The position numbers were made by a program, and so were the translations under genes. A DNA stretch of 64,000 bases from assembly GCF_014199195.1 (NCBI RefSeq), contig NZ_JACIJE010000002.1, positions 434,001 to 498,000 of the forward strand, in the 5' to 3' direction. This document shows, one piece after another, positions 22,724 to 31,993 of this stretch. Within the stretch, counting starts at the first letter, position 1. Every line of letters begins with the position of its first letter. The DNA comes from Neoroseomonas alkaliterrae. Its GTDB lineage: Bacteria > Pseudomonadota > Alphaproteobacteria > Acetobacterales > Acetobacteraceae. Under the pieces are notes generated by a model, which ran no database searches, was not told the origin of the DNA, and saw only the letters and a program-made list of their open reading frames with translations.

Positions 22724-23808
22724 CGGATCTTCAGCGTGCTGAGGCCGACGAGCGCGAGGATCATGGCGATGATCCAGAAGCGGATGACGATGGTGGGTTC
22801 GGCCCAGCCCTTCTTCTCGAAATGGTGGTGCAGGGGCGCCATCAGGAAGACGCGTCGGCCCGTGCGCTTGTACCAGAAGACCTGGATCATCACGGAGACG
22901 GTCTCGACCACGAACAGCCCGCCCACGATCGCGAGCACGATCTCGTGCTTGGTCGCGACCGCGAGCGCGCCGAGCGCCCCGCCGAGGGAGAGCGAGCCGG
23001 TGTCGCCCATGAACACCGCCGCCGGCGGCGCGTTGAACCACAGGAAGCCGAGCGCCGCGCCGATCAGCGCCGAGGCGAAGACCGCGAGTTCGCCCGTGCC
23101 GGCCACGTAGTGCAGTTGCAGGTAGTCCGCGAAGATGCGGTTGCCGACCAGATAGGCGATCAGCGCGAAGACCGCCGCGGCGATCATCACCGGCACGATG
23201 GCGAGCCCGTCGAGCCCGTCCGTCAGGTTCACCGCGTTCGAGGCCCCCATCATCACCAGCATCCCGACCAGCGGGAACAGGATGCCGAAGGGGACCAGGA
23301 CCTCCTTGAAGAACGGCACCGCCAGCGTCGTCGCGAGCGGGCCCGGCATCAGCGCGGTGATCCAGACCGCGGCGAGCAGGCCGATCGCGGCCTGCACCGC
23401 GAGCTTCATCCGCCCCGAGACGCCCTTGCTGTTGCGCTTCGTCACCTTCAGCCAGTCGTCGGCGAAGCCGAGCGCGCCGTAGCCGACGGTCACGACCAGC
23501 ACCGCCCAGACCATGCCCGAGCGCAGATCCGACCAGAGCAGCGTCGAGACCACGAGGGCGAGCAGGATCATCACCCCGCCCATGGTCGGCGTGCCCTTCT
23601 TCTCGACGAGGTGGCGCTCGGGGCCGTCGTCGCGGATCGGCTGCCCGCCACGCTGGAAGGAGCGCAGCCAGCGGATGATCGGCGAGCCGAAGACGAGGCA
23701 GATCAGCAGCGCCGTCATGCAGGCTGCGCCGGCGCGGAAGGTGTGGTAGCGCACCAGGTTGAACAGCGCGAAGTCGCTGGCATAGGGCGCGAGCAGGTTG
23801 AAGATCAT
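22720..23808 (-). CDS. mraY: Phospho-MurNAc-pentapeptide transferase MraY
   Basis: MraY attaches phospho-MurNAc-pentapeptide to undecaprenyl phosphate, giving lipid I. The 362-residue membrane enzyme has about ten hydrophobic helices and the family motifs [28 protein letters not shown] (aspartate pair), [16 protein letters not shown] and the histidine cluster [12 protein letters not shown] near the C-terminus. All catalytic aspartates are present. Start ATG at 23808 overlaps the murF stop (ATGA), and the 3' end overlaps murD likewise. Confidence 0.98.
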   Translation of the reverse strand: MIFNLLAPYASDFALFNLVRYHTFRAGAACMTALLICLVFGSPIIRWLRSFQRGGQPIRDDGPERHLVEKKGTPTMGGVMILLALVVSTLLWSDLRSGMVWAVLVVTVGYGALGFADDWLKVTKRNSKGVSGRMKLAVQAAIGLLAAVWITALMPGPLATTLAVPFFKEVLVPFGILFPLVGMLVMMGASNAVNLTDGLDGLAIVPVMIAAAVFALIAYLVGNRIFADYLQLHYVAGTGELAVFASALIGAALGFLWFNAPPAAVFMGDTGSLSLGGALGALAVATKHEIVLAIVGGLFVVETVSVMIQVFWYKRTGRRVFLMAPLHHHFEKKGWAEPTIVIRFWIIAMILALVGLSTLKIR

Positions 23809-25184
23809 GCCGCGGCCTCCGTCGTCAGCGCCGCGACCACCGCCGCCATGCGGGAGCCGAGCGAACCCTTCACCAGCACCGCATCGCCCGGACGCAGCGC
23901 CGCCTTCACCACCGGCGCGAGAGACGCCGAATCCGGCAGGTGCGCGCCGCGCCGCGCCTCGGGCAGCGCGCGATGGAGGTGCTCCATCAGCGCGCCGCAG
24001 GAGAAGACGAGGTCGCAGGCCGCGGCGAGATCGGGCGCGAGGCAGGCGTGCAGCGCCGGCCCCTCCGCGCCGAGTTCCAGCATCTCCCCCAGCACGGCGA
24101 TGCGCCGTGCGGCCGGCTGCGCGGCGAGCACCGCGAGCCCCGCGCGGACCGAGGCCACCGAGGCGTTGTAGGAATCGTCGATCAGCAGCGCCTCGCCCCC
24201 CGGCACGCGAATGCGGATGCGGCGCCCGCGGCCCGCCGGGGCGCCGAAGGCCGGCAGGGCGGCCGCAGCGCGGCGCGGCGACAGGCCGAGCGCGGCCACG
24301 GCGGCGAGCACCGCGCAGGCATTGAGCGCCACATGCCGCCCCGGGGCGGCGAGGGTGAGGCCGATGCGCTCGCCCCCGGTCAGGATCTCCGCCCGCCCGC
24401 CATCCTCCGTGCCCTCGTAGGAGAGCAGCCGGGCATCCGCGCCCGGTGCCTCGCCATGCGCCATCGCGGCGAGGCCCGCCTCCTGCGCGCGCGCGGCGAG
24501 GCGCGCGGCGAAGGGGCTGTCGGCCGGCAGCACCAGCGTCCCGCCCGGCGCGATGCCGGCGATGATGTCGCCCTTCTCCTCGGCGATCGCGGCCTGGCTG
24601 CCGAGATGGCCGATATGCGCCGTGCCAATGTTCGTCACCACGCCCACATGCGGCCGCGCGAGGCGCGAGAGCGGCGCGATCTCGCCGCGCCGGTTCATGC
24701 CCATCTCGACGACCGCGAAGGCGGCATCGCGCGGCAGGCGCGCTAGCGTGACCGGCACGCCCCAGTGGTTGTTGAAGGAGGCCGCCGAGGCATGGGCGGG
24801 TCCGAACGCCGCGAGCGCGACGCGCAGCATCTTCTTCGTCGTCGTCTTGCCGACCGAGCCGGTGACGCCGACGACGCGCGCCGCGCTGCGCGCACGGGCG
24901 GCGGCACCGAGTGCGGTCAGCCCCGCAAGCGTGTCGGCCACGCGCAGCAGCGGCGCATCGGGGCCGACGCCGGGCGGGTCGCGGTCCACCATGGCCGCCG
25001 CCGCGCCCCTGGCGAGCGCATCGGCCACGAAATCGTGCCCGTCGCGCGTATCGCGCAGCGCGACGAAGAGATCGCCCGGCGCGATGCTGCGGCTGTCGAT
25101 CGAGATGCCCTGCACCGCGACATCGGCGGCGAGCGTGCCGCCCGTCGCCGCGCGCAGTTCGGCCGCGGTCCAGAGGGCGCTCAC
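23805..25184 (-). CDS. murF: UDP-MurNAc-tripeptide--D-Ala-D-Ala ligase
   Basis: MurF adds the D-Ala-D-Ala dipeptide made by Ddl, finishing the cytoplasmic precursor. The 459-residue product shows the substrate domain ([15 protein letters not shown] near 26-40), the ATP loop GSVGKTTT at 109-116, the asparagine motif [10 protein letters not shown], and [11 protein letters not shown] in the C-terminal domain. It is joined to murE and mraY by ATGA overlaps at both ends. Confidence 0.97.
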   Translation of the reverse strand: MSALWTAAELRAATGGTLAADVAVQGISIDSRSIAPGDLFVALRDTRDGHDFVADALARGAAAAMVDRDPPGVGPDAPLLRVADTLAGLTALGAAARARSAARVVGVTGSVGKTTTKKMLRVALAAFGPAHASAASFNNHWGVPVTLARLPRDAAFAVVEMGMNRRGEIAPLSRLARPHVGVVTNIGTAHIGHLGSQAAIAEEKGDIIAGIAPGGTLVLPADSPFAARLAARAQEAGLAAMAHGEAPGADARLLSYEGTEDGGRAEILTGGERIGLTLAAPGRHVALNACAVLAAVAALGLSPRRAAAALPAFGAPAGRGRRIRIRVPGGEALLIDDSYNASVASVRAGLAVLAAQPAARRIAVLGEMLELGAEGPALHACLAPDLAAACDLVFSCGALMEHLHRALPEARRGAHLPDSASLAPVVKAALRPGDAVLVKGSLGSRMAAVVAALTTEAAA

Positions 25185-26641
25185 CGCGCCAGCCCCGCGA
25201 GCCGGCGCACCACCTCGGCGTCGTCGAAGGGATGCACGACGCCGGCGATCTCCTGGCCGCTCTCATGGCCCTTGCCGGCCACCGCGAGCACCTCGCCCGC
25301 GCGGAGGTCGGCGAGCGCCGCGGCGATCGCCGCCTCGCGCGCGCCGGCATCCACCGCGCCCGGCGCGCCCGCGAGCACGGCGGCGCGGATCGCCGCCGGA
25401 TCCTCGCTGCGCGGGTTGTCGTCGGTGATCCAGACCTTGTCCGCGCCCGCCGCCGCGGCGCGGCCCATCAGCGGCCGCTTGCCGGGGTCGCGGTCGCCGC
25501 CGGCGCCGAACAGCACATGCAGCCGCCCCGCGCAATGCGGGCGCAGCGCGGCGAGAAGCCGGGCCAGCGCGTCGGGCGTATGCGCGTAGTCCACATAGAC
25601 AACGGCGCCATTCGGCAGCACGGCGGCGCGCTCCATCCGCCCCCGCACCCCCGCGAGCCGCGGCAGCGCGGCAAGCGCGCGATCCGCCGGCAGCCCGGCG
25701 GCGACAGCGAGGGCGACCGCCAGCAGCGCGTTGTCGGCCTGGAAGCGCCCGGGCAGTGGCAGGTGGCAGGCGTGGCGGGCGCCGAAGGCCTCGGCCTCGA
25801 TGGCGAGCCCGTCCGGCAGCGGGCGCGCGGCGATCAGGCGGATCGCCTCGCCCGCCTCGCCCACCGTCAGCAGCCGCAAGCCGCGCGCCCGGGCGATGGC
25901 GCGCAGCGCGCCGAGCGTCTCGGGCTCCATCTCGGTGCAGGCGGCCGCGGCGGCGCCTGCGGGCAGCAGCGTGTCGAACAGCCGCAGCTTGGCGGCGCGG
26001 TAGGCCGCCATGTCGCCGTGATAGTCGAGGTGGTCGCGCGTGAGGTTGGTGAAGCCGGCCGCCGCCAGCACCACGCCATCGAGCCGCCGCTGGTCGAGCC
26101 CGTGGGAGGAGGCCTCCATCGCCGCCGCCCCGAAGCCGGCGCGGGCGAGCGCGGCAAGGGTGGCGTGCAGCGAGACGGGATCGGGCGTGGTCAGCGACGG
26201 GCCCGGGGGAAAGCCCTCGGCGACGAGGCCGAGCGTGCCGAGGCTCGCGGCCTTCTCGCCCGCCGCGATCCAGATCTGGCGGAGGAAATCCACCGTGCTG
26301 GTCTTGCCGTTGGTGCCCGTCACCGCGACCACGCAGCGCGGCTGCGCGCCGTGGAAGGCGGCGGCCATCAGCGCGAGGGTGCGGCGCGGATCGGCCGTGG
26401 TGATGAAGGGGCGCACCGGCACGCCCGGCGGCCATTCCGTGCCCTCGGGCGCGATCACGGCGGACGCGCCGCGTTCCACCGCATCGGCGATGAAGGCGCG
26501 GCCATCGGCGCGCGCGCCGGGCAGGGCGGCGAAGACCATGCCGGGCAGGACCGCGCGGCTGTCGGCGGTCAGGCCGAGGATCTCGCCATTCTCGACCAGC
26601 CCGGCCATGCCCGCGCGGCGCATGATCTCACCGAGGCGCAA
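25181..26641 (-). CDS. murE: UDP-MurNAc-tripeptide synthetase MurE (meso-DAP type)
   Basis: MurE adds the third stem residue. The 486-residue protein has [17 protein letters not shown] near 24-40, ATP loop GTNGKTST at 109-116, and DNPR at 408-411, which in this family marks meso-diaminopimelate as substrate rather than lysine, as expected for a Gram-negative. The likely start is TTG at 26641, giving the normal N-terminus RLGEIM; the first in-frame ATG (26623) would clip it. The start lies inside ftsI, with a 14-base overlap. The end is coupled to murF by ATGA. Confidence 0.96.
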   Translation of the reverse strand: MRLGEIMRRAGMAGLVENGEILGLTADSRAVLPGMVFAALPGARADGRAFIADAVERGASAVIAPEGTEWPPGVPVRPFITTADPRRTLALMAAAFHGAQPRCVVAVTGTNGKTSTVDFLRQIWIAAGEKAASLGTLGLVAEGFPPGPSLTTPDPVSLHATLAALARAGFGAAAMEASSHGLDQRRLDGVVLAAAGFTNLTRDHLDYHGDMAAYRAAKLRLFDTLLPAGAAAAACTEMEPETLGALRAIARARGLRLLTVGEAGEAIRLIAARPLPDGLAIEAEAFGARHACHLPLPGRFQADNALLAVALAVAAGLPADRALAALPRLAGVRGRMERAAVLPNGAVVYVDYAHTPDALARLLAALRPHCAGRLHVLFGAGGDRDPGKRPLMGRAAAAGADKVWITDDNPRSEDPAAIRAAVLAGAPGAVDAGAREAAIAAALADLRAGEVLAVAGKGHESGQEIAGVVHPFDDAEVVRRLAGLAR

Positions 26642-28538
26642 GGCCGGCCTCCCGCTCGGTCGGCGCGGCGGGGCGGGTGGCGGGGCGCGATGCCGCGGGG
26701 CGGGCGGGCGCGGCCGCGGGCGGCGCGATGCCGGGGACGCCGCGCCCGTTCATGGGCATGGCGAGGGCGCGCGTGATCTCGGGCGTGGCGGGCTCGGGCA
26801 GCATCCCGAGGATGGGCGCGATGCGCGAGATCACCATCCCCGCCGCCGGCGCCGCGACCCAGCCCGCCGTGGCGTAGCCCTGGCTGCGCGCATTGGGCTT
26901 GGGCTCGTCCACCATGACATAGACGGCGTAGCGCGGCGCATGCATCGGGAAGGCGCCGATGAAGGCGGCGATGCGCTTGTTCTCGAGGTAGCCGCCGCGC
27001 GGGCCTGTCTTTTGCGCCGTGCCCGTCTTGCCGCCGACGAAATAGCCCGGCACCTCGGCCGAGCGCCCGGAGCCCTCCGTGACGACGAGCCGCATCATCC
27101 GGCGGATGAGATCCGAGGTGCGCTCGCTGATCACGCGCGTCCCGTCGCGCTGCGTGCCGGGCTCCTGCGCGAGGATGGTGGGCTGGCGGAGGATGCCGCC
27201 ATTGACCAGCGTGGCGCCGGCGGTCGCGACATGCAGTGGCGTGACCGAGATGCCGTGGCCGAAGCCGATGGTCATGGTGTTCAGTTCGCGCCAGGTGCGC
27301 TGGCCGGGGACCAGCGGCAGCGCCGTCTCCGGGATCTCGATGCGCAGGCGGGAGGTCATGCCCATGCGCTGCATGAACTCGCGGTGCCGCTGCACGCCCA
27401 CCGCCGCGGCCATGTGCGCGGAGGCGAGATTGGAGGAGTAGGCGATGATCTCCGGCAGCGCGAGCCAGCGGTTCTTGCCGCGGAAGTCGTTGATGGTGTG
27501 CCGCCCGACGCGGATCGGGCGCGAAGCGTCGTAGCCGCTCCAGGGCTGGACGGTGCCGTAGTCGAGCGCCATCGCCGCGGTCAGCAGCTTGAAGGTCGAG
27601 CCCGGCTCGTAGACGCCCACGGTGACGCGGTTGAACCGCTGGTCCGCGGTGGCCGCGCCGACATCGTTGGCGTCGTAGTCCGGCAGGCTGACCATGGCGA
27701 GCACCTCGCCGGTCTGCACGTCCATCACCACGCCGGCGCCGCCGATGCCGTTGAAGTCCGTGATGGCGCGCTGCAGCGCGTCGCGCATCGCAAGCTGGAC
27801 GCGGATGTCGAGCGAGAGGCGCAGCCGCTCCGACGGGTTGGCGCGCAGCCGCTCGTCGTGGAAGCGTTCCACGCCGGCGATGCCGTGGCCGTCCACGTCC
27901 ACGCCGCCGATGATGTGTGCGGCGGTGCGCCCCTGCGGGAAGAAGCGGCGCTCGGCCTCCTCGAAATAGAGGCCCGGAATGCCGAGGGCGTTGACCTGCG
28001 CCATCTCGCGCGGCGTCAGCGCGCGCGCGATGTAGGCGAACTGGCGGTCGCCGGACATGCGCTGGATCAGGCGCTCGCGGTCGAGCCGCGGCAGGACGGT
28101 GCGCAGCCGGTCGGCCGCCGCCACCGGATCGTCGATCTGCCGGGGGTTGGCGTAGAGCGCCGTCAGCGGCAGCGAGACGGCGAGGATCTCCCCGTTGCGG
28201 TCGGTGACCGTGGCGCGGGAGACCGGCGCCTCGGCCGGCGGTGCGGGCGGGCGGGAGAGCACGGCGGCGCGCCGCGGCTCGGCCGGGCTGATCACCGTCG
28301 CGACAGCGAGCTTGATGGCCACCGCGCCGAACAGCAGCGTGAAGGCGGCCGCGGCGAAGAGCAGCCGGTCGCGCGAGCGCTCCAGCATCGCGCGGCGCAT
28401 CAGTTCGGGCTGCGTCACCCGCACCAGGGGCTGCGCGGCGGGCGCGGCCGTGGCCGGGCGGTGCAGGCCGTGGGCGCTCGCCGGCGCCGCATCCGGCTCG
28501 GGTGGACGGAGCGCCCCGGGGGGAGGGACGTGGGTCAT
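26628..28538 (-). CDS. ftsI: Septal transpeptidase FtsI (PBP3)
   Basis: FtsI cross-links peptidoglycan at the septum. With ATG at 28538 it has 636 residues: a Pro/Ala-rich cytoplasmic tail of about 55 residues, one membrane segment near 58-80, a pedestal domain, then the penicillin-binding domain with catalytic Ser314 (STFK, 314-317), SSN (368-370) and KTG (504-506). The last 35 residues are Pro/Ala/Arg-rich without PASTA domains. The cytoplasmic tail is longer than in E. coli. Only sixteen bases separate it from ftsL, the largest gap in the upstream part of the run, and no strong RBS is seen there. Confidence 0.96.
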   Translation of the reverse strand: MTHVPPPGALRPPEPDAAPASAHGLHRPATAAPAAQPLVRVTQPELMRRAMLERSRDRLLFAAAAFTLLFGAVAIKLAVATVISPAEPRRAAVLSRPPAPPAEAPVSRATVTDRNGEILAVSLPLTALYANPRQIDDPVAAADRLRTVLPRLDRERLIQRMSGDRQFAYIARALTPREMAQVNALGIPGLYFEEAERRFFPQGRTAAHIIGGVDVDGHGIAGVERFHDERLRANPSERLRLSLDIRVQLAMRDALQRAITDFNGIGGAGVVMDVQTGEVLAMVSLPDYDANDVGAATADQRFNRVTVGVYEPGSTFKLLTAAMALDYGTVQPWSGYDASRPIRVGRHTINDFRGKNRWLALPEIIAYSSNLASAHMAAAVGVQRHREFMQRMGMTSRLRIEIPETALPLVPGQRTWRELNTMTIGFGHGISVTPLHVATAGATLVNGGILRQPTILAQEPGTQRDGTRVISERTSDLIRRMMRLVVTEGSGRSAEVPGYFVGGKTGTAQKTGPRGGYLENKRIAAFIGAFPMHAPRYAVYVMVDEPKPNARSQGYATAGWVAAPAAGMVISRIAPILGMLPEPATPEITRALAMPMNGRGVPGIAPPAAAPARPAASRPATRPAAPTEREAGLAPR

Positions 28539-28554
28539 CGGGGGGGTGCCATCG

Positions 28555-29352
28555 CTATCGTGCCGCGCCGGGCGGGATGGTGGCCGCGGCGGCGCGCGCG
28601 ATCGGCACGGGCGGAGCGAGCGTGCCCATGGATGCGCCACCGAGCGAGGAGGTGACCACCGGCCGCACCACGGTGTTGGCGACGGTCTGCGGCGGCGGCG
28701 CGGGCGTGCGGGGCGCGACATGCACCGCGGGCTGCACCAAGGGCTGCGGCGGGGCGGGGCGCGGCGCGGCGGCGCGCGGGGCCGCGGCGCGCGGCGCGGG
28801 TGCCGCCTCGGCCGGGCGGGCATCAGCGGTCGTGGGCCTCCGGGCGGCGACGGGCGGGGTGGCGGGCATCACCGGCGTCGCGTCGGCAAGCGCGACCGGC
28901 GCGCTTTCCGGTGCGCGCGCGGGCGCGGCGGGGCGCGCGGCGGTTGCCGGGGGCGGCGGCGCCTCCCGCCCGCGCGGGGCCGCTTCGGCAAGGGCGATCG
29001 CCGTCGCGCGGCCGTCGCCCGGCTCCTCGGCGGGGGCGAAGAGCGAGGGCGCGCCGGCGAAGTGCCGCGGCGCGGGCAAGCGCGCGCCGACATCGCCGAG
29101 GCGGACGAACTGCGCCGGCGCCATGGGTTCGAGCGAGAGATGCCGCTGCGCGACCTGGCGCAGGCGGTCGGGCTCGTTCAGCAGCGCCCATTCGGCGCGC
29201 AGCACCTGCGTGCGCTCGCGCGCCTGCTCGGTGCGGCGGTTGATCTCGCGCAGCTCGCGGTCGAGCTGCGAGGCCGCGTGCTTGACCTGATAGAGCCAGA
29301 GGCCGGCACCGGCCGCGGCACAGAGCGTGAGCAGCGTCAGGGGGCGGATCAT
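28555..29352 (-). CDS. ftsL: Cell division protein FtsL with long Pro/Ala tail
   Basis: The position between rsmH and ftsI, a single membrane segment at residues 4-20 ([18 protein letters not shown]) and a coiled-coil stretch at about 24-62 (leucine and charged heptads, [14 protein letters not shown] onward) identify FtsL, the small bitopic protein that joins FtsB and FtsQ. FtsL is normally about 100-130 residues; here it has 265. Residues about 105-265 are low-complexity Ala, Pro, Arg and Val with no recognisable domain, facing the periplasm. The tail is open to the end without frameshift. Start ATG at 29352 overlaps the rsmH stop (ATGA). The FtsL assignment rests on position and topology, since FtsL sequences diverge strongly. 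Confidence 0.85.
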   Translation of the reverse strand: MIRPLTLLTLCAAAGAGLWLYQVKHAASQLDRELREINRRTEQARERTQVLRAEWALLNEPDRLRQVAQRHLSLEPMAPAQFVRLGDVGARLPAPRHFAGAPSLFAPAEEPGDGRATAIALAEAAPRGREAPPPPATAARPAAPARAPESAPVALADATPVMPATPPVAARRPTTADARPAEAAPAPRAAAPRAAAPRPAPPQPLVQPAVHVAPRTPAPPPQTVANTVVRPVVTSSLGGASMGTLAPPVPIARAAAATIPPGAAR

Positions 29353-30287
29353 GCGGCGTCCTCCAGGCGTTCGACGGCACGCAGGCGGGCCGATCGCGCG
29401 CGCGGGTTCATGCGGGTTTCCGCCTCGCCGGGGCGCAGCGCGCGCGGGGTGAGCAGGCGGAAGCGAGGCGCGGCGCGCGCGGCGAGCGCGCCGGGATCGT
29501 GGCGCGAGGCGCCGCCGGAACGGCCGGCGGCCTCGGCCATGAAGCGCTTGGCGATGCGGTCCTCGAGCGAATGGAAGGCGACCACCACCAGGCGCCCTCC
29601 CGGCGCGAGCAGCCGCGCGGCGGCGGCGAGGCCGCGCTCGACCTCGCCCAGCTCGTCGTTCACCGCGAGACGCAGCGCCTGGAAGGCGCGCGTCGCGCCG
29701 TCGATGCCCGAGGGATCGCGCGGCACCTTGGAGCGCACCAGCGCGGCGAGGTCGCCGGTGGTGGTGAAGGGCTGCACCTTGCGGCGCTCGACGATGGCCT
29801 TGGCGATGCGGCGGGCGAAGCGTTCCTCGCCGAGGCGGAACAGGATGTCGGCGAGCTCGGCCTCGGGCAGCGTGTTCACGAGGTCGGCGGCGGAGGGGCC
29901 GGTCTTTTCCATCCGCATGTCGAGCGGCCCGTCGGCGCGGAAGGAGAAGCCGCGTTCGGCCTGGTCGAGCTGGAAGGAGGAGACGCCGAGATCCATCACC
30001 ACGCCGTCGAGCGCGGTGACGCCGCGCGCGGCGAGGTGCTCCAGCATGTCGCCGAAGCGGCCCTCGATGAGGTGCAGCCGCGGCGCATAGCGCGCGACGA
30101 GGCCGGCGCCACGGGCGATCGCATCGGGGTCTCGGTCCATGGCGAAGAGCGTGCAGCGCGGGGCGGCATCGAGGATGGCCTGTGCATAGCCGCCGCCGCC
30201 GAAGGTGCAGTCGAGATAGGTCGCGTCGTCGCGCGGGCCGAGGGTCGCGACGACTTCCTTCAGCATGACGGGGAGATGGCCGCTCAC
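29349..30287 (-). CDS. rsmH: 16S rRNA m4C1402 methyltransferase RsmH
   Basis: RsmH (formerly MraW) puts a methyl group on N4 of C1402 in the ribosomal P site. The 312-residue product has the SAM-binding loop [14 protein letters not shown] near residues 25-38, the catalytic-region [13 protein letters not shown], and the late motif [16 protein letters not shown]. The typical ending rich in Arg and Ala is present. It overlaps mraZ and ftsL by ATGA at either end. Confidence 0.98.
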   Translation of the reverse strand: MSGHLPVMLKEVVATLGPRDDATYLDCTFGGGGYAQAILDAAPRCTLFAMDRDPDAIARGAGLVARYAPRLHLIEGRFGDMLEHLAARGVTALDGVVMDLGVSSFQLDQAERGFSFRADGPLDMRMEKTGPSAADLVNTLPEAELADILFRLGEERFARRIAKAIVERRKVQPFTTTGDLAALVRSKVPRDPSGIDGATRAFQALRLAVNDELGEVERGLAAAARLLAPGGRLVVVAFHSLEDRIAKRFMAEAAGRSGGASRHDPGALAARAAPRFRLLTPRALRPGEAETRMNPRARSARLRAVERLEDAA

Positions 30288-30751
30288 GGCTGGGGCTCCG
30301 TGCGCGCGGCGGGCGGGAGGGTGAGGCGGAAGTCGCGGGCGCGGATGCGGGCCTCGCGCAGATGGGCGGCGCCGCGCTCGGCATCCCAGATCTGGAAGCG
30401 GCGGCGCGCGCCGATGAAGAGCAGCGCCTCGGTCAGCCCGGCGGCCTCGACATGCTGTTCCTCGAGCGTGATGCGCCCTTCCGCGTCGGGGCGCAGTTGC
30501 GCGGCCTGGCCGAAGAGCGCGGCGGCGAGGTCGTCCGCCGCCTCGGAGAAGAGATCGAGGGCATCATGCCCGGCGGTCTGTTCGTCGAACACGCGCGCCG
30601 GCCAGCACTCGATGCAGGGAAGGCGGAAGGAGGGGACGAGCACCAGGTCCTGCTCGCCCAGTTCCGCGAGCACGCTGCGGAAGCCGGCGGGCACGGAGAT
30701 CCGGCCCTTCTTGTCCAACTTCCCCTTGTGCGTGCCCAGGAACCGGGTCAT
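30284..30751 (-). CDS. mraZ: Transcriptional regulator MraZ
   Basis: MraZ is the DNA-binding regulator of the division and cell-wall cluster; it forms rings of subunits and recognises tandem GGG-containing repeats. The 155-residue product has two AbrB-like swapped-hairpin halves: [22 protein letters not shown] near residues 4-25 and a degenerate second copy around [13 protein letters not shown] near 90-102. ATG at 30751 is chosen because the family begins here; an upstream reading to 30784 adds 11 unmatched residues. It is the first gene of the run, and the repeat array at 30889-30944 lies about 140 bases before it, consistent with autoregulation. Confidence 0.95.
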   Translation of the reverse strand: MTRFLGTHKGKLDKKGRISVPAGFRSVLAELGEQDLVLVPSFRLPCIECWPARVFDEQTAGHDALDLFSEAADDLAAALFGQAAQLRPDAEGRITLEEQHVEAAGLTEALLFIGARRRFQIWDAERGAAHLREARIRARDFRLTLPPAARTEPQP

Positions 30752-30782
30752 CGCCCCCCGCAAGCGGCCCGCGCTGCCGCTC

Positions 30783-30840
30783 AAGAAAACCTGTCATCCG
30801 TTCCGGATCAGCGGCCGGCGGGGCCCCCCGACCCCACCGG
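30783..30840 (-). promoter_or_regulatory. Structured mraZ leader: two hairpins and a T-run
   Basis: On the minus strand a nine-pair hairpin (CCGGTGGGG with CCCCGCCGG, one G-U pair, 30815-30840) is followed by a small hairpin ATCCG-GAA-CGGAT (30796-30808) and then TTTTCTT (30783-30789). The order resembles a weak terminator or attenuator, about 35-90 bases ahead of the mraZ start. It could end rnpB transcription or set the level of mra operon mRNA. The whole gene-free stretch 30752-31056 holds this leader and the MraZ-box array; I see no ORF there. Confidence 0.35.
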
Positions 30841-30888
30841 CTCGCCCGACCATCCCGTTCGAGACCCCGCTCGCCCCCCCGAGCGCTT

Positions 30889-30944
30889 TGGGATCCTCAC
30901 GGGATGGCATGGGATAACACGGGAAAATCTGGGACAGCAAGGGA
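30889..30944. promoter_or_regulatory. MraZ-box array: six GGGA repeats, about 10 bp apart
   Basis: On the plus strand GGGA starts at 30890, 30901, 30911, 30921, 30931 and 30941. Spacing is one helical turn (eleven then ten bases), so all copies face the same side of the DNA. MraZ of other bacteria binds tandem (T)GGGN repeats with five-base spacers before mraZ. Here there are six copies, more than the three or four usual, and the G-rich strand is opposite to the mraZ coding strand. Confidence 0.75.
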
Positions 30945-31056
30945 GAAAGGATCATGCGGCTGCGCGCTGTTGCACGAAAAACACTGATATTACCGGCAGT
31001 TGAAGCCGAAGCCTGAATCAGCGCACGAAGCAACGCCAGGGATTTCCTCGGAAAGC

Positions 31057-31463
31057 GGCGCCAGACGGCCTGTAAGCCGGGTTCTGTCGCACCCGTTGCC
31101 GGGCGCGGACGGCCATTCCTCTGGAACCCGCATCGCTGCGGGCTTCGCGCGGCCAACCCGGGCGGAAGGGCGGGACCGCCCCTGCGACAGCGCCTTTCGG
31201 CGCCTCGCCGTCCGCCCCTATTCGGCCTTGCTCCCGGTGGGGTTTGCCGTGCCGCCGCCGTTGCCGGAAGCGCGGTGGGCTCTTACCCCACCGTTTCACC
31301 CTTGCCTGCGGGCCTCGCGGCGCGCGGGCGGTCTGTTCTCTGTGGCACTTTCCCTGGGGTCGCCCCCGCCGGCCGTTGGCCGGCACCGTAGTCCCGTGGA
31401 GCCCGGACTTTCCTCCAGCGCGGGATCGCTCCCGCGCCAGCGGCCGCCCGGCCGTCTGACGCC
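31057..31463 (-). ncRNA. rnpB: RNase P RNA, bacterial type A
   Basis: This is the catalytic RNA that trims tRNA 5' leaders. Read on the minus strand, the sequence carries the universal cores in order: AGGAAAGTCCGGGCTCC near the 5' end, GTGCCACAGAGAACAGACC, AAGGGTGAAACGGTGGGG with GTAAGAGCCCACC, CCGAATAGGGGCGG, and ACAGAACCCGGCTTACAGG near the 3' end. A twelve-pair P1 helix joins 31452-31463 (GGCGTCAGACGG) with 31057-31068 (CCGTCTGGCGCC), one G-U pair included, and so defines the ends; length is about 407 nt, normal for type A. It lies 305 bases upstream of mraZ on the same strand, an arrangement I recognise from other alphaproteobacteria. Confidence 0.96.
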
Positions 31464-31469
31464 GCGCGG

Positions 31470-31498
31470 GTGATGCGCCGCGGCGGCGCGAAAATCAA
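31470..31498 (-). promoter_or_regulatory. Candidate rnpB promoter
   Basis: On the minus strand TTGATT (31493-31498) and CATCAC (31470-31475) are 17 bases apart. The -10 would place the start six to seven bases on, at about 31463, which is exactly the first base of the P1 helix. The -10 matches the consensus at only three positions, so the call depends on this spacing. Confidence 0.45.
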
Positions 31499-31600
31499 GC
31501 GCGGGCGCGGTGTGAGCAGCATCACAGGGCGGCGCGGCCGCGCCTTGCCGGCGTGCGGTGGCGGCGCTCTACCGGCCCCTCCTTTCCGCAGGGGATCCCC

Positions 31601-31993
31601 ATGCTTCGCCTGATCACCGTCGATGCGCCGCGCATCCTGCTCGCCCTGGTCTTCCTGGTCGGCGCCGCCAACGGCTTCGCCTGGATGATCACGGGGCAGG
31701 ATCTGATCCATCCGCCCACCTCGGAGGCCGGGCTGCGCTTCGAGGCAGCGCTGCGCGAGAGCGGCTTCCTGTGGCCCCTGATGAAGTCGATCGACCTCGT
31801 CGCGGGGCTGATGCTGCTGTTCAACCGCGCGCCGGCGCTCGCCCTGCTGCTGTTGCTGCCGATCATCGTCGTGATCGTGCTGTTCCACCTGGTGCTCAAT
31901 CCCGGTGGCCTCCCGATCGCGGTCCTGCTGTCGGTGCTGACGGCGATGCTGCTCTTTGCCTGGCGCGATCGCTATGCGCCGCTTTTCCGCTGA
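31601..31993 (+). CDS. Small four-helix membrane protein, DoxX-like
   Basis: A 130-residue integral membrane protein with four hydrophobic segments at about 8-28, 55-72, 77-97 and 103-122. The pattern, with a conserved-looking ESGFLWPLMKSIDLVAGLMLL in the second helix, recalls DoxX-like proteins, but the similarity I can see is only of topology and general motif. ATG at 31601 has GGGGA ten bases ahead; a longer reading from 31553 is less likely. It is inserted on the opposite strand between rnpB and the amidase gene, and overlaps the end of the amidase gene by 22 bases tail to tail. Confidence 0.6.
   Translation: MLRLITVDAPRILLALVFLVGAANGFAWMITGQDLIHPPTSEAGLRFEAALRESGFLWPLMKSIDLVAGLMLLFNRAPALALLLLLPIIVVIVLFHLVLNPGGLPIAVLLSVLTAMLLFAWRDRYAPLFR

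Noticed and set aside
30889-30944. GGGA repeats considered as a CRISPR or iteron array
   Set aside because: The repeat unit is only four or five bases with 10-bp period, no spacers of unique sequence, no cas or rep gene; placement before mraZ explains it better.
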